A stretch of DNA of 64,000 bases from Thalassotalea_F euphylliae (GCF_042682785.1 NZ_JBHUIB010000003.1:682001-746000), one strand, 5' to 3'; positions 27,349-37,232 are shown, numbered from the stretch's first letter. Notes: generated by a model not told the origin, from the sequence alone. Numbers and translations are program-made.

Positions 27349-27945
27349 CTAACCACCTAGCATCGCTTTTAGCTGACCTAGTATAGCTATCTCGCGTTCG
27401 TCCAAATCTACTGGGGCTGTGCACCTCGGATCCGTTTTTTGAATCACTTTAATCATTTCTTTGGTAATAGGAATAGGATCACAGCCGTGACCTGTCTCAC
27501 AAATCATATCAAACTCAGGACGCGCTTTTTTATGACAATCTAAGCAGTTACCACCGAATTTGTTCTTCACATTGTCAAAACCACGTGTAGTGAAAGTATT
27601 GCCCTCTTTTGACACGGCTAATTCAAAAAACTCCCAATCATTTGTTGTCGGATTTGTTCCTTTAGCGTGTTTAACCATGACTTCCGTTGGGACGAGCTGG
27701 ACAATAGAACCTTCGGGATATTCACCTTGTCCGGCTTTGGCAACGGCAAGTGTTTTGTCGAGATTCTTTTTATTCAGATTATCGACAAAAAAGTCTCTAA
27801 CAGGGCTCATATCGTTGATACACGTAAATGTAGATTCATCGACCTTAAGCAGTTGTTTTTGCTCATCAGCTAAGGCACTGTTCATGGTAAGTATTAGCGT
27901 GCTAAGACCAACTATTTTTGCGATAGTTTTCTTGAATGTTTTCAT
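27349..27945 (-). CDS. cytochrome P460-like c-type haem protein
   Basis: A 198-residue exported protein with a signal peptide (about 1-26, ending ALA) and one c-type haem motif CLDCH (134-138). The segment EGSIVQLVP followed by DWEFFELAV before the haem site resembles the cytochrome P460 fold. Extra Cys residues (about 42, 149, 155, 173) suggest disulfides. Cytochrome P460 proteins bind an unusual haem and oxidise hydroxylamine or act in redox defence, but many members are uncharacterised. It overlaps the CurA-like gene by one base (TAATG), so it is co-translated with the acyl-CoA cluster; why a haem protein is there is unclear. Confidence 0.7.
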   Translation of the reverse strand: MKTFKKTIAKIVGLSTLILTMNSALADEQKQLLKVDESTFTCINDMSPVRDFFVDNLNKKNLDKTLAVAKAGQGEYPEGSIVQLVPTEVMVKHAKGTNPTTNDWEFFELAVSKEGNTFTTRGFDNVKNKFGGNCLDCHKKARPEFDMICETGHGCDPIPITKEMIKVIQKTDPRCTAPVDLDEREIAILGQLKAMLGG

Positions 27946-28946
27946 TATAATTTCACCATCAATTTTCCGTTATTACCGCCGGTAAAAAATAGATTTAACC
28001 CACTTATTGCAGACGTTAATCCTTGGAGGACATGGCTGCGATATTTGATTTTTCCTTGCATGACGTAAGGGGTGAGTTTTGTTAAAAGTGCCGGAATATC
28101 GCCGAAGTGATCTGGCATCGCATACCCTTGAACGGTTAAGCGCTTTTTAATCATAGGTATCCAATTGGGACCAGGCGATGGAACTGCTTTAGCATAATCT
28201 GCAATCATGCCACAGACCGCAATGCGGCCATGTACATTCATTCGGTCAAATACATGTTGCTGAATATCGCCACCGGTATTTTCAAAGTAAATATCAATGC
28301 CATCTGGCGTTAGGTCAGCGAGTTTTGATGCCAGATCATCAGTTTTGTAATTGATGGCGCCATCAAAGCCCAGTTCTTCTGTTATCCAGTTTGCCTTCTC
28401 GTCACTGCCGACAATACCGATTACGCGTAACCCATCAGCTTTAGCTAATTGTCCAACAATAGAGCCTACTGAGCCTGCGGCACCTGAAACTACAATAGTT
28501 TCCCCAGATACCGGCTTACCAATACTAAATAAGCCTTGCGTGGCAGTTAGCCCTGGCAATGCAAAAACAGAAAGAATGGTTTCGTCAGGTAAATCATTCT
28601 GAACTTTGTTAATGCCTTTCCCCGTTGATACTAGTAGCTCAGTCCAACCCAATAAACCCGTTACACGGTCCCCAACGGTAAAGTCGGGATGTTTACTTTC
28701 CACGACTTTTCCAATTCCACTGCTTCGCATTACTTCACCCAGCGCAACAGGTGGAATATAACTGTCGGTCGCTGGACTCATCCAGCCAAACATTGCTGGG
28801 TCTAAAGACATATGCGTTTGCTGGATGAGGAACTCACCGTCATTTATTTCTGGTTTGGGTAAATTGACGACTTCAAACAGCTCGTCGCTAATCGGTCCGC
28901 CACTTGGGCGAGCGATTAATTTTATCGCTTGGTACGTTTCCATCAT
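27945..28946 (-). CDS. NADPH-dependent MDR-family reductase (CurA/YncB type)
   Basis: A 333-residue zinc-less medium-chain dehydrogenase/reductase. The N-terminal domain has the leukotriene-B4-dehydrogenase-like SLDPAMFGWM, and the NADPH-binding fold shows VSGAAGSVGSIVGQLAK with YFENTGG. Such enzymes reduce alpha,beta-unsaturated ketones or aldehydes at the double bond. It is coupled with the haem-protein gene and follows the patatin gene by about 40 bases. It could reduce enones arising during breakdown of the acyl compounds handled by this cluster. Confidence 0.88.
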   Translation of the reverse strand: MMETYQAIKLIARPSGGPISDELFEVVNLPKPEINDGEFLIQQTHMSLDPAMFGWMSPATDSYIPPVALGEVMRSSGIGKVVESKHPDFTVGDRVTGLLGWTELLVSTGKGINKVQNDLPDETILSVFALPGLTATQGLFSIGKPVSGETIVVSGAAGSVGSIVGQLAKADGLRVIGIVGSDEKANWITEELGFDGAINYKTDDLASKLADLTPDGIDIYFENTGGDIQQHVFDRMNVHGRIAVCGMIADYAKAVPSPGPNWIPMIKKRLTVQGYAMPDHFGDIPALLTKLTPYVMQGKIKYRSHVLQGLTSAISGLNLFFTGGNNGKLMVKL

Positions 28947-28985
28947 GATGCTCTCTGCGTGTTGTTTATTTTTATTTTAAATACG

Positions 28986-30050
28986 TTAATGCTGTAGGAG
29001 TGTCTCTATCGGGCGCACATTTTCTGTTGTTTGGTTCTCAATGAAATCATGAAGGCCTTCTGCTAATTCGTCACTTCTTTCTAATACGTGGTGCCAAAGT
29101 TCAATGCGCTTACTAGTTTCAATGTCAGTAAAATCGGTTCTGTCCGGTATTTTCTGATTTGGAAGCGATTTAACGAATGCCTTTGACGGACAGAGCACGA
29201 CGACATTATCGTAATTATCTGCACGTACTTTTCTTGTGGTGCTTTTATCGAACCAACCTGCTCGCAGTGAGTGGCTAAAATGAGGATAGAGAACCAATCC
29301 AGGATTGTGGAACTTTATATCAAAGTGATAATCGATAATGCCCCCATCTCTATACATACCTGGCGGGCAGTCTGGAATATCACGAATACCCTCCATTACC
29401 ATGGGAATGGAGCCCGATGCCAAAAGGGCTGGCTTTAAGTTAGCACTACTCAGGTAGGTAATCTGCGTTGTAAAGTCATCGGGGTCGCTAATGGCTAAGC
29501 GACTTGTTTCTGGTTGGAATACAAATCGCTCATATTGGCTTCGTAAGCAGGTTCTGCTGAGTTTGTTTCTGGCGAAACTACTGGCAAGGCCAACGCCTTG
29601 CATTAATTTGTTTTCGCTAGCGACTAGACCGTTTGTTTTTGCGACGACAAAATGCGCTTTTCTTATCGGGTTTTCAATAATTTCTGTAACGCCGCTATCA
29701 CCAAGTACTGTGTCTAACAAAATTCGACCAGTCTCGGTAATTTCTGCGGGCGATGGCTTGTTTGAGGCATAGACCGTATTTGCGTAATTTGTCGCTAACC
29801 GCTTTATCGCTGCAACAGGATCGTTTTGCCCAAAACAAGACGCTCTAAATGCGCCAGCACTAGAACCGACTATGTTTAGGGCTTCAGTGCGTTTGTGAAA
29901 GAATTGACCAAACAGGTATTTATCTAAGCCAAACAAAGTAAACCATTTAGGCCCTCCGCTTGCGCCAATAAAGCCTGTAAATAATTCTTGAGAAAAACCT
30001 TTTTCTTTAATGGTATTAAGCGCGGTGTTACCCGCGTATATCTCTATCAT
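28986..30050 (-). CDS. patatin-like phospholipase/esterase
   Basis: A 354-residue cytoplasmic-looking protein (no signal peptide). The patatin catalytic dyad is visible: nucleophile elbow GSSAG (Ser64) and DGG (Asp235), with an oxyanion loop GASGGPKW at 29-36. Patatins hydrolyse acyl esters of lipids. It lies between fadD and the CurA-like gene in the acyl-CoA cluster, which suggests release of the acyl chains that FadD then activates; this is inference. The ribosome site is weak. Confidence 0.82.
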   Translation of the reverse strand: MIEIYAGNTALNTIKEKGFSQELFTGFIGASGGPKWFTLFGLDKYLFGQFFHKRTEALNIVGSSAGAFRASCFGQNDPVAAIKRLATNYANTVYASNKPSPAEITETGRILLDTVLGDSGVTEIIENPIRKAHFVVAKTNGLVASENKLMQGVGLASSFARNKLSRTCLRSQYERFVFQPETSRLAISDPDDFTTQITYLSSANLKPALLASGSIPMVMEGIRDIPDCPPGMYRDGGIIDYHFDIKFHNPGLVLYPHFSHSLRAGWFDKSTTRKVRADNYDNVVVLCPSKAFVKSLPNQKIPDRTDFTDIETSKRIELWHHVLERSDELAEGLHDFIENQTTENVRPIETLLQH

Positions 30051-30087
30051 GAGTAGGGAAGTGTTCCTTATAAAAATGCGCTGCAGC

Positions 30088-31770
30088 CTAGGCCGCAGCT
30101 TTTTCCGACGCTAACGCGCGTAATTCTTTACGCAGTATTTTACCGACATTCGATTTGGGCATCTCATCGATAAACACAATTTCTTTCGGTACTTTGTAAT
30201 TCGTCAGGTTTTCACGGGCATGGGCAATAACTTGGTCTTCGGTGAGCCCGTTATCACTCTTAACAATATAAACTCGTATTTTTTCACCTGTTGCTTCACA
30301 AGCGATACCAATAGCCGCGGCTTCAAGCACACCTTGGTGCATCGCCATGACTTCTTCAATTTCATTAGGGTATACATTAAACCCTGAGACGATGATCATA
30401 TCTTTTTTACGATCAACGATTCGGAAATAGCCATCATCGTCCATCGTGGCAATATCACCTGTTTTCAACCAACCATCTTCAATGGCCTCTTCCGTAGCGT
30501 CAGGACGGTTTAAGTAACCCTTCATGACTTGTGGTCCTTTCACCCACATTTCACCAGGTTCGTCTATGCCTACGTCATTGCCTTGGTCATCTACCAAGCG
30601 AATGTCCGTTGAGGCGGCCGGTAGACCAATTGACCCATTGAATTCTGTTTGGTTATACGGGCTGATAGTGACCATTGGACAACACTCTGTTAAGCCATAT
30701 CCTTCCAGTAGTCGGCAACCAGTTATCTTTTGCCATTTTTCGGCAACAGGTCGTTGTACCGCCATACCACCACCAAGCGCCGCTTTTAACCCTGAAAAGT
30801 CGAGTTTTTCAAAGCCTGGCGTATGCACTAATCCATTAAACAGGGTGTTTACGCCAGTAATTGCGGTAAAACGATATTTCGACAGTTCTTTGACAAAGCC
30901 AGGCATGTCTCTTGGGTTGGTAATAAGTAGATTCGTACCGCCATACGCTATAAAACAAAGACAATTCGAGTTGAGCGCAAATATATGGTATAGAGGCAGG
31001 GCAGTGACCATAATTTCTTCATTCACATCGAAAATAGGGTTTGTCATCGCTTTTGATTGTTCTAAGTTGGCAATCATATTTCTATGGGTCAACATAACAC
31101 CTTTTGAAGGCCCTGTTGTACCGCCTGTATATTGCAAAAACGCAAGGTCTTCTGGCTTTGTATCAACGGCCTTATATGCCTGTTTACTGCCTTGTGCTAG
31201 TACGTGATTAAACTTAACAGCCTGTGGTAAATCGTATTTTGGTACCATCTTTTTGATGTGTTTAACGACGGTATTTACCATCATGCCTTTTATGGTGCCA
31301 AGCCTGTCGCCAAGACCCGTAACGACAACGTGTTTTACATTGGTTTTATCGATAACCGACGCTAGTGTGTTGGCAAAGTTTTCGATGATTAAAATGCCTT
31401 TAGCATCCGAATCTTTTAATAAATGTTCCAATTCGCGAGCGGTATAAAGAGGATTAACATTAACCACTGTGCAGCCAGCGAGTAAGCCGCCAAATAGCGC
31501 TATCGGGTACTGTAGACAGTTTGGCATCATAATCGCGAATTTATCGCCAGGCTTGAAACCCCATGTGTTTTGCAAAAAAGCAGCAAACGCCTTTGCTTGG
31601 TCTTCTAGTTCTTGGTAGGTGATGCTTGCTCCCATATTGACAAAGCTAGTGTTAGTCGAAAACTGCTTTGTGTAAGTCAGGAACATTTCACTGAGTGAAG
31701 AAAATTTATCAGGATCAATCTCGAACGGCACCCCAGGCGGGTAGCTTTTCTCTAGCCACACTTTTTCCAT
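30088..31770 (-). CDS. fadD: long-chain acyl-CoA synthetase
   Basis: A 560-residue AMP-forming ligase. The ATP-binding signature YTGGTTGPSKG is at 214-224, the second motif LLEGYGLTECCP near 365, TGDIATMDDDGYFRIVDRKKDMI in the hinge region and the C-terminal catalytic Lys in SNVGKILRKELR. This length and the LTHRNM and linker motifs are those of FadD-type enzymes. It activates fatty or similar acids to CoA esters at the membrane. It follows the thiolase after 210 bases that may hold a separate promoter. Two other acyl-CoA dehydrogenase genes upstream belong to the same pathway. Confidence 0.92.
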   Translation of the reverse strand: MEKVWLEKSYPPGVPFEIDPDKFSSLSEMFLTYTKQFSTNTSFVNMGASITYQELEDQAKAFAAFLQNTWGFKPGDKFAIMMPNCLQYPIALFGGLLAGCTVVNVNPLYTARELEHLLKDSDAKGILIIENFANTLASVIDKTNVKHVVVTGLGDRLGTIKGMMVNTVVKHIKKMVPKYDLPQAVKFNHVLAQGSKQAYKAVDTKPEDLAFLQYTGGTTGPSKGVMLTHRNMIANLEQSKAMTNPIFDVNEEIMVTALPLYHIFALNSNCLCFIAYGGTNLLITNPRDMPGFVKELSKYRFTAITGVNTLFNGLVHTPGFEKLDFSGLKAALGGGMAVQRPVAEKWQKITGCRLLEGYGLTECCPMVTISPYNQTEFNGSIGLPAASTDIRLVDDQGNDVGIDEPGEMWVKGPQVMKGYLNRPDATEEAIEDGWLKTGDIATMDDDGYFRIVDRKKDMIIVSGFNVYPNEIEEVMAMHQGVLEAAAIGIACEATGEKIRVYIVKSDNGLTEDQVIAHARENLTNYKVPKEIVFIDEMPKSNVGKILRKELRALASEKAAA

Positions 31771-31980
31771 AATCTATCCTTCTATCTGAACGTATTGTAA
31801 TAATTGTAAGTTGTATTCTTGATTACTGGCTTTTAATAAACTCTTGTTATTTCAGTGGTCTTTTTTAAGCCATGTCTTTTTTGTTGTTATAACGCTAGCT
31901 TTATTCTAGTCGCTATTTCTATCTTGACACTGTCTACACTAGCAAAGTTATGTATTAAAAAATAATCAAATTTATCTTTT

Positions 31981-33165
31981 TTATAACACTTCAAATAAAC
32001 CCGCTGCTCCTTGACCACCGCCAATGCACATAGTGACTACAACATATTTAACACCACGTCGTTTTCCTTCTAATAGTGCGTGCATGACCAAGCGCGCGCC
32101 ACTCATGCCGTAAGGGTGGCCTATCGAAATAGCACCTCCGTTAACGTTTAATTTATCCATATCTATGCCTAAATGGTTTGCACAATAAAGTACCTGTACT
32201 GCAAACGCTTCGTTAAGCTCCCATAGGCCAATATCGTCAATAGTTAGTCCATGACGTGCCAACAGTTTAGGAATGGCATATATTGGGCCTATGCCCATCT
32301 CATCGGGCTCACAGCCAGCAACTGCAGTTCCGCGATAAACGCCAAGGGGAGTTAATCCTTGTTGAGCGGCTAGTGATTTTTCCATTAAGACTAATGCTGC
32401 TGCCCCATCAGAAAGTTGAGACGCGTTGCCGCCTGTAATAGTCCCATTGTCTTTTACGGTGCGAACACTATTTAAGCCCTCTATCGTCGTATCTGGTCTG
32501 TTACCTTCGTCTTTTGTCAGGGAGACTTGTTGTGATGATATTTCGCCTGTTTCTTTGTTTTGGACAAGCTTCATGGTGGTGACGGACACAATCTCATCAT
32601 CGAATAACCCTTGCTCTTGCGCTTTAGCCGTTCGTTGCTGCGACAATAAGGCATATTCATCTTGTTGCTCGCGTGAAATGTTGTAACGCTTTGCAACCAC
32701 TTCTGCGGTATCTAACATTGGCATGTACACAGCGGGTGCGTGCTCTTTAACTAAATCATCGACGGCGCGATGCATATTCATCTTGTCGGTTTGTGCCAGA
32801 GAAATCGATTCACAACCGCCAGCCAACACTATATTTGAGCCGTCACATACAATTTGATTAGCTGCTGACGATACCGCCATTAATCCTGATGCACACTGTC
32901 TGTCGATGGTCATGCCTGCAACGGTTACTGGCAGCTTTGCGGCCATAGCCGCTTGACGCGCAAAATTCATCCCTTGCGTGCCTTGCTGAATAGCGGCACC
33001 CATAATGCAGTCATCAATTTCACTCGCGCTGATGTTTGCTTTGTCTAAAGCAGCATTTATCGCAACAGCAGCGAGTGAAGGGGAGGTCAAATTATTAAAT
33101 GCTCCGCGGTACGCTTTACCTATTGGTGTGCGCGCTACTGAGACGATTACAGCTTCTCTAGTCAT
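31981..33165 (-). CDS. acetyl-CoA acyltransferase (thiolase)
   Basis: A 394-residue degradative thiolase releasing acetyl-CoA (or propionyl-CoA) from 3-ketoacyl-CoA. The nucleophilic Cys91 is in DRQCASGL, the catalytic His in GGAISIGHPYGMSGAR and the second Cys in MCIGGGQG. ARTPIGKAYRG and ELNEAFA are intact. No fadB-type partner is nearby; instead an SDR and a MaoC protein precede it, so the hydration and dehydrogenation steps are split among small enzymes. Ribosome site AAGGAG. Confidence 0.93.
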   Translation of the reverse strand: MTREAVIVSVARTPIGKAYRGAFNNLTSPSLAAVAINAALDKANISASEIDDCIMGAAIQQGTQGMNFARQAAMAAKLPVTVAGMTIDRQCASGLMAVSSAANQIVCDGSNIVLAGGCESISLAQTDKMNMHRAVDDLVKEHAPAVYMPMLDTAEVVAKRYNISREQQDEYALLSQQRTAKAQEQGLFDDEIVSVTTMKLVQNKETGEISSQQVSLTKDEGNRPDTTIEGLNSVRTVKDNGTITGGNASQLSDGAAALVLMEKSLAAQQGLTPLGVYRGTAVAGCEPDEMGIGPIYAIPKLLARHGLTIDDIGLWELNEAFAVQVLYCANHLGIDMDKLNVNGGAISIGHPYGMSGARLVMHALLEGKRRGVKYVVVTMCIGGGQGAAGLFEVL

Positions 33166-33193
33166 GCTATTTCTCCTTGGAATGTATGCGCGA

Positions 33194-34108
33194 TTATCCG
33201 TTTTTCATTGACGCCATTGCTTTGCCAACAAATTTTTCACCTTGTTTTACGCCCGCTTCAAGCGCCTGATGATGAGTGGTGTCAGTAACCTGTTGCCATT
33301 TTTCTCTTATTGCCTCAGGGGTTTGTTGTTCTGGGCTTAAGAAAATGCCATCTGCCTCATAAATACTTGCTGTTGCATAACCACCAGCGCCCGCTGCTAA
33401 TATCGTGCGATTAGGCGCATCGTCATCACATAAGGTCAATACGCCTGGCGTGACAAATTCTGGCGCAAACATTTTTAAGATATTTTCAGGCATGAGATCT
33501 TCGGTCATACGAGTACCGGCAGTAGGGGCGACGGCATTAATACGAATATCGTTTTTAGCGCCCTCTAGCACTAAAGTATTCATCAACCCCAGCACGGCCA
33601 TTTTTGCAGCACCATAGTTACTTTGACCAAAATTACCGTACATACCGCTAGAGGATGTTGTCATCACAATGCGGCCGTAGTTTTGCTCGCGCATAATGTC
33701 CCAAACGGCCTTAGTACAATTTACTGAACCCATAAGGTGTACATCCATCACCAACTTGAAGTCATCAAGTGACATTTTGGCGAAAGATTTGTCGCGTAAG
33801 ATACCGGCATTGTTAATCAAGATATCAACTCGCCCCCATTTATCCATGGTTTGCGCGACCATGTCTTGCACTTGTACAAAGTCAGCAACATTCGCACCAT
33901 GACTAAAGGCTTCGCCGCCAGCAGAAGTAATTTCAGCGACGACCTCTTGTGCAGCCTCTGATGATTGTCCGCTACCATCTCTCGCGCCTCCTAAATCGTT
34001 TACCACGACTTTAGCTCCACGTTTAGCGAGAGCTAATGCATGCGATTTTCCTAAACCGTTGCCGGCGCCCGTGACGATAGCAACTTTTCCTTCAAAACTA
34101 ATTGTCAT
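33194..34108 (-). CDS. SDR oxidoreductase, 3-hydroxyacyl-CoA dehydrogenase type
   Basis: A 304-residue short-chain dehydrogenase. TGAGNGLGKSHA binds the dinucleotide, NNAGIL follows and the catalytic Ser-Tyr-Lys appears as TSSSGMYGNFGQSNYGAAK. The N-terminal VVNDLGGARDGSGQS and the extended C-terminus resemble the dehydrogenase unit of peroxisomal multifunctional enzyme 2. Next to a MaoC-type hydratase, that suggests the R-specific (MFE-2-like) route of beta-oxidation. It lies between the MaoC gene and the thiolase with 20-30-base gaps. Confidence 0.88.
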   Translation of the reverse strand: MTISFEGKVAIVTGAGNGLGKSHALALAKRGAKVVVNDLGGARDGSGQSSEAAQEVVAEITSAGGEAFSHGANVADFVQVQDMVAQTMDKWGRVDILINNAGILRDKSFAKMSLDDFKLVMDVHLMGSVNCTKAVWDIMREQNYGRIVMTTSSSGMYGNFGQSNYGAAKMAVLGLMNTLVLEGAKNDIRINAVAPTAGTRMTEDLMPENILKMFAPEFVTPGVLTLCDDDAPNRTILAAGAGGYATASIYEADGIFLSPEQQTPEAIREKWQQVTDTTHHQALEAGVKQGEKFVGKAMASMKNG

Positions 34109-34129
34109 GATTATATTCCTACTGATGCG

Positions 34130-34591
34130 TTACTTAACCATTTGAATACCAATCCACTCAGCAATTAATGCTGGCGTGTCTTGGCCTTCAATTTCCACAC
34201 TCACTTCTGTTTTTATGCGAAATTGATTGGGTTTAGTCTCTTCTATATGAGTAACTTTGGCGTGCGCACGGATATTGCTGTTTACTTTTACGGGTGCTAG
34301 AAAACGGACTTTATCGAAGCCCGAGTTAATTCCCATGTAAACACCGTCTATCACTATGCTGAAAGACTCTGCAAAATGTGAAAGCATCGACAGTGTTAAA
34401 AAACCATGGGCAATTGTGCCGCCAAACGGCGTTTGCTTCGCCTTTTCTTCGTCAACATGAATGAACTGATGATCTAACGTGCAATCAGCAAAGTTGTTGA
34501 TTTGCGATTGTGTGACCTGATGCCATGCGGTTGGCTCGGCTTCAAATCCAATGTAGTCATCAATTTGATCTTTTTTTATTATTGTCGGCAT
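34130..34591 (-). CDS. MaoC-like (R)-specific enoyl-CoA hydratase
   Basis: A 153-residue hot-dog-fold protein. The hydratase motif is present as LDHQFIHVDEEKA with the Asp40/His45 pair, followed by PFGGTIAHGFLTLSML. It adds water to 2-enoyl-CoA. Its neighbour downstream is an MFE-2-type dehydrogenase, so the two could form a two-protein version of that pathway. Good ribosome site AAGGA. Confidence 0.9.
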   Translation of the reverse strand: MPTIIKKDQIDDYIGFEAEPTAWHQVTQSQINNFADCTLDHQFIHVDEEKAKQTPFGGTIAHGFLTLSMLSHFAESFSIVIDGVYMGINSGFDKVRFLAPVKVNSNIRAHAKVTHIEETKPNQFRIKTEVSVEIEGQDTPALIAEWIGIQMVK

Positions 34592-34627
34592 CTTTAATCC
34601 TTTTATGGGTTTACCATTTTTAAACGG

Positions 34628-36433
34628 TTAGAACCAATCGCCTTGCATGGCGTACGTAGTATCGTCTAAGTCGTTGAGCACTGCAGACCAGGTATAAATC
34701 TTAGGGAGTTCGTATCTGAAGAAAAATTGCATCGCCTGACACTTGCCCTTATAAAAAGCGACTTCATTTTCATGTAAATTTTCAGAAAGCGCTGACTGAG
34801 CGATTATGCCTTGTTTAAGCCATAACCAACTGATGACGATATGACCAAACATAGACAGGTAATGCACTGAGTTGGCCAGTACTAGATCAATGTTTTCACT
34901 GCCCATTGCTGTAAGCAAGGTATCAGTCGTTTTATTCAAGTGTTCAACAGCTTTTCCTAGCGATGTCGCTGGTTCACTTAATCCATCCATAGTGCTTGCG
35001 GTGACAATGGTGCTATGTATTTCACCTAGCATTGCTTTGTAACCAGCTAAACCATTCATTGGCACTTTTCTCGCTAACAAGTCCAAAGACTGAATCCCGG
35101 TCGTTCCTTCATGGATTGGATTTAGGCGGTTATCTCGATAGAACATCTCTACTGGGTGTTCGTTGATATAACCAGCACCACCAAGAACCTGGATAGCAAA
35201 GTCATTAGCCTTGGGGCCATATTCAGAAGGCCAGGTTTTAATAATTGGCGTTAAAAAATCGAGCAATACACTTGCGCGGGATCGCTCTTCATCGCTTAAT
35301 GCAGTTTTCTCATCGTCGGATAACTGGCTACCAAGACAAACCAAAGCAAGTGCACCTTCGGCATAAGCTTTTTGTGCGAGCAACATACGCTTAATATCAG
35401 CATGCTCAATGATGTACACCATCGGGGAATGCGGATCTTTACATGACGGAAGGCGGCCTTGCGGGCGATTTTTTGCATAATCCAATGAATATTGAAATCC
35501 TGCTGAGGCAAGCGCAGCTGCGCCTGAACCTACCATAATGCGAGCTTCATTCATCATATGGAACATGTACATTAACCCCTTGTTTTCTTCTCCAACAAGG
35601 TAGCCTACAGCACCGCCATTTTCACCAAAACTAAGGGCAGTGGAGGTTTGTGCTCTACCGCCCATTTTATGGAAAAGACCCGCCAGTGCGACATCATTTT
35701 TCTCACCAAGTGAGCCGTCTTCATTCACTAGAAATTTAGGAACAACAAAAAGCGAAATACCTTTCGTTCCCTTAGGAGCACCTTTGACACGAGCAAGTAC
35801 CAAATGAACAATGTTTTCGCTGAGGTTGTGATCGCCACCAGAAATGTAGATCTTATTACCGGTTATTAAATAATGACCTTCTTCTGTTTTCTCCGCCATG
35901 GTGATTAAGTCAGCTAACCCTGAACCAGCACCTGGTTCTGTCATGGCCATCGTACCCTGGTATTGCCCAGTACGAAGCGGCTTTACCCACTTTTCGATGA
36001 GTTCTTGGCTGCCGTGGGCTTGCAGTAAGTTCGCATTAGCTGTCGTCAACATGCTATAGCCTAAAGCAGTTCCACCTGCAATCGTCAGGTAGGCTCCAGC
36101 GAGATTGGCGACGATAGGGGGGAGCTGCATGCCGTTAAACTCATAATCAGCAGTCGCAGAAGGTAGACCTGATTCAATTAGCGCATCTAATGCTGGTTTT
36201 AGTTCATCGATTAAATGTACTTGCTTACCGTCAAACGAAGGCTCCTGTTTATCGAGTTTTCCTCTTATTGGCAAAAAATGTTTTTCAGCAATCTGTTTCG
36301 CCGTAGAGATAACTTCATTGAAGGTGGTTTTATCGTGGTCAGCATAGCGCTGACGTTCGCATAGCTTTTCCGTATCAAATAGTTCATACAATAAGAACTG
36401 AATATCACGTTCGTTTATCATGGGTGCAGACAT
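34628..36433 (-). CDS. acyl-CoA dehydrogenase, large (about 600 residues) type
   Basis: An enzyme of about 601 residues oxidising acyl-CoA to enoyl-CoA with FAD. AMTEPGAGSGLADL is the FAD/substrate motif, GTKGISLFVVPK and QVLGGAGYINEHPVEMFYRDNRLNPIHEGTTGIQ include the catalytic Glu region, and an additional C-terminal helical domain ends with YAMQGDWF. I use the ATG at 36433, which has AGGAA six bases upstream; another ATG at 36448 sits directly after the preceding stop codon. It follows the SDR gene with almost no gap. Confidence 0.9.
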   Translation of the reverse strand: MSAPMINERDIQFLLYELFDTEKLCERQRYADHDKTTFNEVISTAKQIAEKHFLPIRGKLDKQEPSFDGKQVHLIDELKPALDALIESGLPSATADYEFNGMQLPPIVANLAGAYLTIAGGTALGYSMLTTANANLLQAHGSQELIEKWVKPLRTGQYQGTMAMTEPGAGSGLADLITMAEKTEEGHYLITGNKIYISGGDHNLSENIVHLVLARVKGAPKGTKGISLFVVPKFLVNEDGSLGEKNDVALAGLFHKMGGRAQTSTALSFGENGGAVGYLVGEENKGLMYMFHMMNEARIMVGSGAAALASAGFQYSLDYAKNRPQGRLPSCKDPHSPMVYIIEHADIKRMLLAQKAYAEGALALVCLGSQLSDDEKTALSDEERSRASVLLDFLTPIIKTWPSEYGPKANDFAIQVLGGAGYINEHPVEMFYRDNRLNPIHEGTTGIQSLDLLARKVPMNGLAGYKAMLGEIHSTIVTASTMDGLSEPATSLGKAVEHLNKTTDTLLTAMGSENIDLVLANSVHYLSMFGHIVISWLWLKQGIIAQSALSENLHENEVAFYKGKCQAMQFFFRYELPKIYTWSAVLNDLDDTTYAMQGDWF

Positions 36434-36448
36434 AGCATTTCCTATCAT

Positions 36449-37210
36449 TTACATGGCTGATACGCCGCCGTCGATGGCGATACACTGACCAGTCATAAAG
36501 GTATTTGCAGGGGATAGTAGTAACATCATAGTCGCTACCACTTCTTTGGGTTCAGCAAGTCGTTTCATAGGCGCTCGTCGTGCAAGGCCTTTTCTTCCTT
36601 CTTCATCTGAAACATCGGTAACCATGTTGGTAAGCGCAAAAAATGGACACACAGCGTTAATGCGAATATTGCTGCTTGCGTATTCAACGGCACCTGATTT
36701 TGTAAGCCCTACGACAGCATGTTTAGCGGCTGCGTAAGAGGAAATTGTAGGAGCTCCGCCAAGGCCTGCCATTGAGCTGACGTTTAAAATGACGCCTTGT
36801 TGCTGTTTGAGCATTTGCGCTATTTGGTGTTGCATGCCAAATTGCACGCCTTTGACATTGACGTTAAATTGTTTGTCTAATGTTGACTCATCGGTAAGGT
36901 GCAAAGGTGAGAACGCTGGGGCAACACCGGCATTATTGACTGCAATATCGAGTTGGCCAAATTCATTTACTGCTAAATTTACCAGTTGCTGTGCATAATC
37001 GTTAGAAGCAACATCGCCCGCTAGGTAAGCAACTTTTGCCCCTGTGGCTTTGAGTGATTCTGCGGTATCGGTAAGCTGCTCTGACTTGATGTCTCCAAGT
37101 ACGACAGCAGCGCCACGTTCTGTCATTGCTGCTGCTAAGAGTTTTCCAAAACCTTGTGCTGCGCCGGTGATGAGTACGACTTTATCAGAAAAATTCAGCA
37201 TGGAATCCAT
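36449..37210 (-). CDS. SDR-family oxidoreductase
   Basis: A 253-residue classical short-chain dehydrogenase: TGAAQGFGKLLA for the cofactor, NNAGVAP, catalytic Ser in NVSSMAGLGG and SYAAAK, and the C-terminal TGQCIAIDGG. The N-terminal GDIKSEQL with an acidic residue after the second strand suggests NAD(H). It stands between the two acyl-CoA dehydrogenase genes, so it probably acts on a hydroxyacyl-CoA or alcohol in the same pathway; substrate unknown. Ribosome site GAGGAA. Confidence 0.88.
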   Translation of the reverse strand: MDSMLNFSDKVVLITGAAQGFGKLLAAAMTERGAAVVLGDIKSEQLTDTAESLKATGAKVAYLAGDVASNDYAQQLVNLAVNEFGQLDIAVNNAGVAPAFSPLHLTDESTLDKQFNVNVKGVQFGMQHQIAQMLKQQQGVILNVSSMAGLGGAPTISSYAAAKHAVVGLTKSGAVEYASSNIRINAVCPFFALTNMVTDVSDEEGRKGLARRAPMKRLAEPKEVVATMMLLLSPANTFMTGQCIAIDGGVSAM

Positions 37211-37232
37211 GATTGTTCCTCACTTTACAGTG

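Noticed and set aside
30524..31207. Long plus-strand open frame (227 codons) opposite fadD
   Set aside because: It lies wholly inside a clear FadD gene on the other strand, has no ribosome site or recognisable motif, and its composition is that of a complementary shadow frame.
31924..31954. Plus-strand TTGACA hexamer with a TATGTA-like -10 between thiolase and fadD
   Set aside because: Spacer is 18-19 bases, and it would drive transcription antisense to the thiolase gene; no product is visible.
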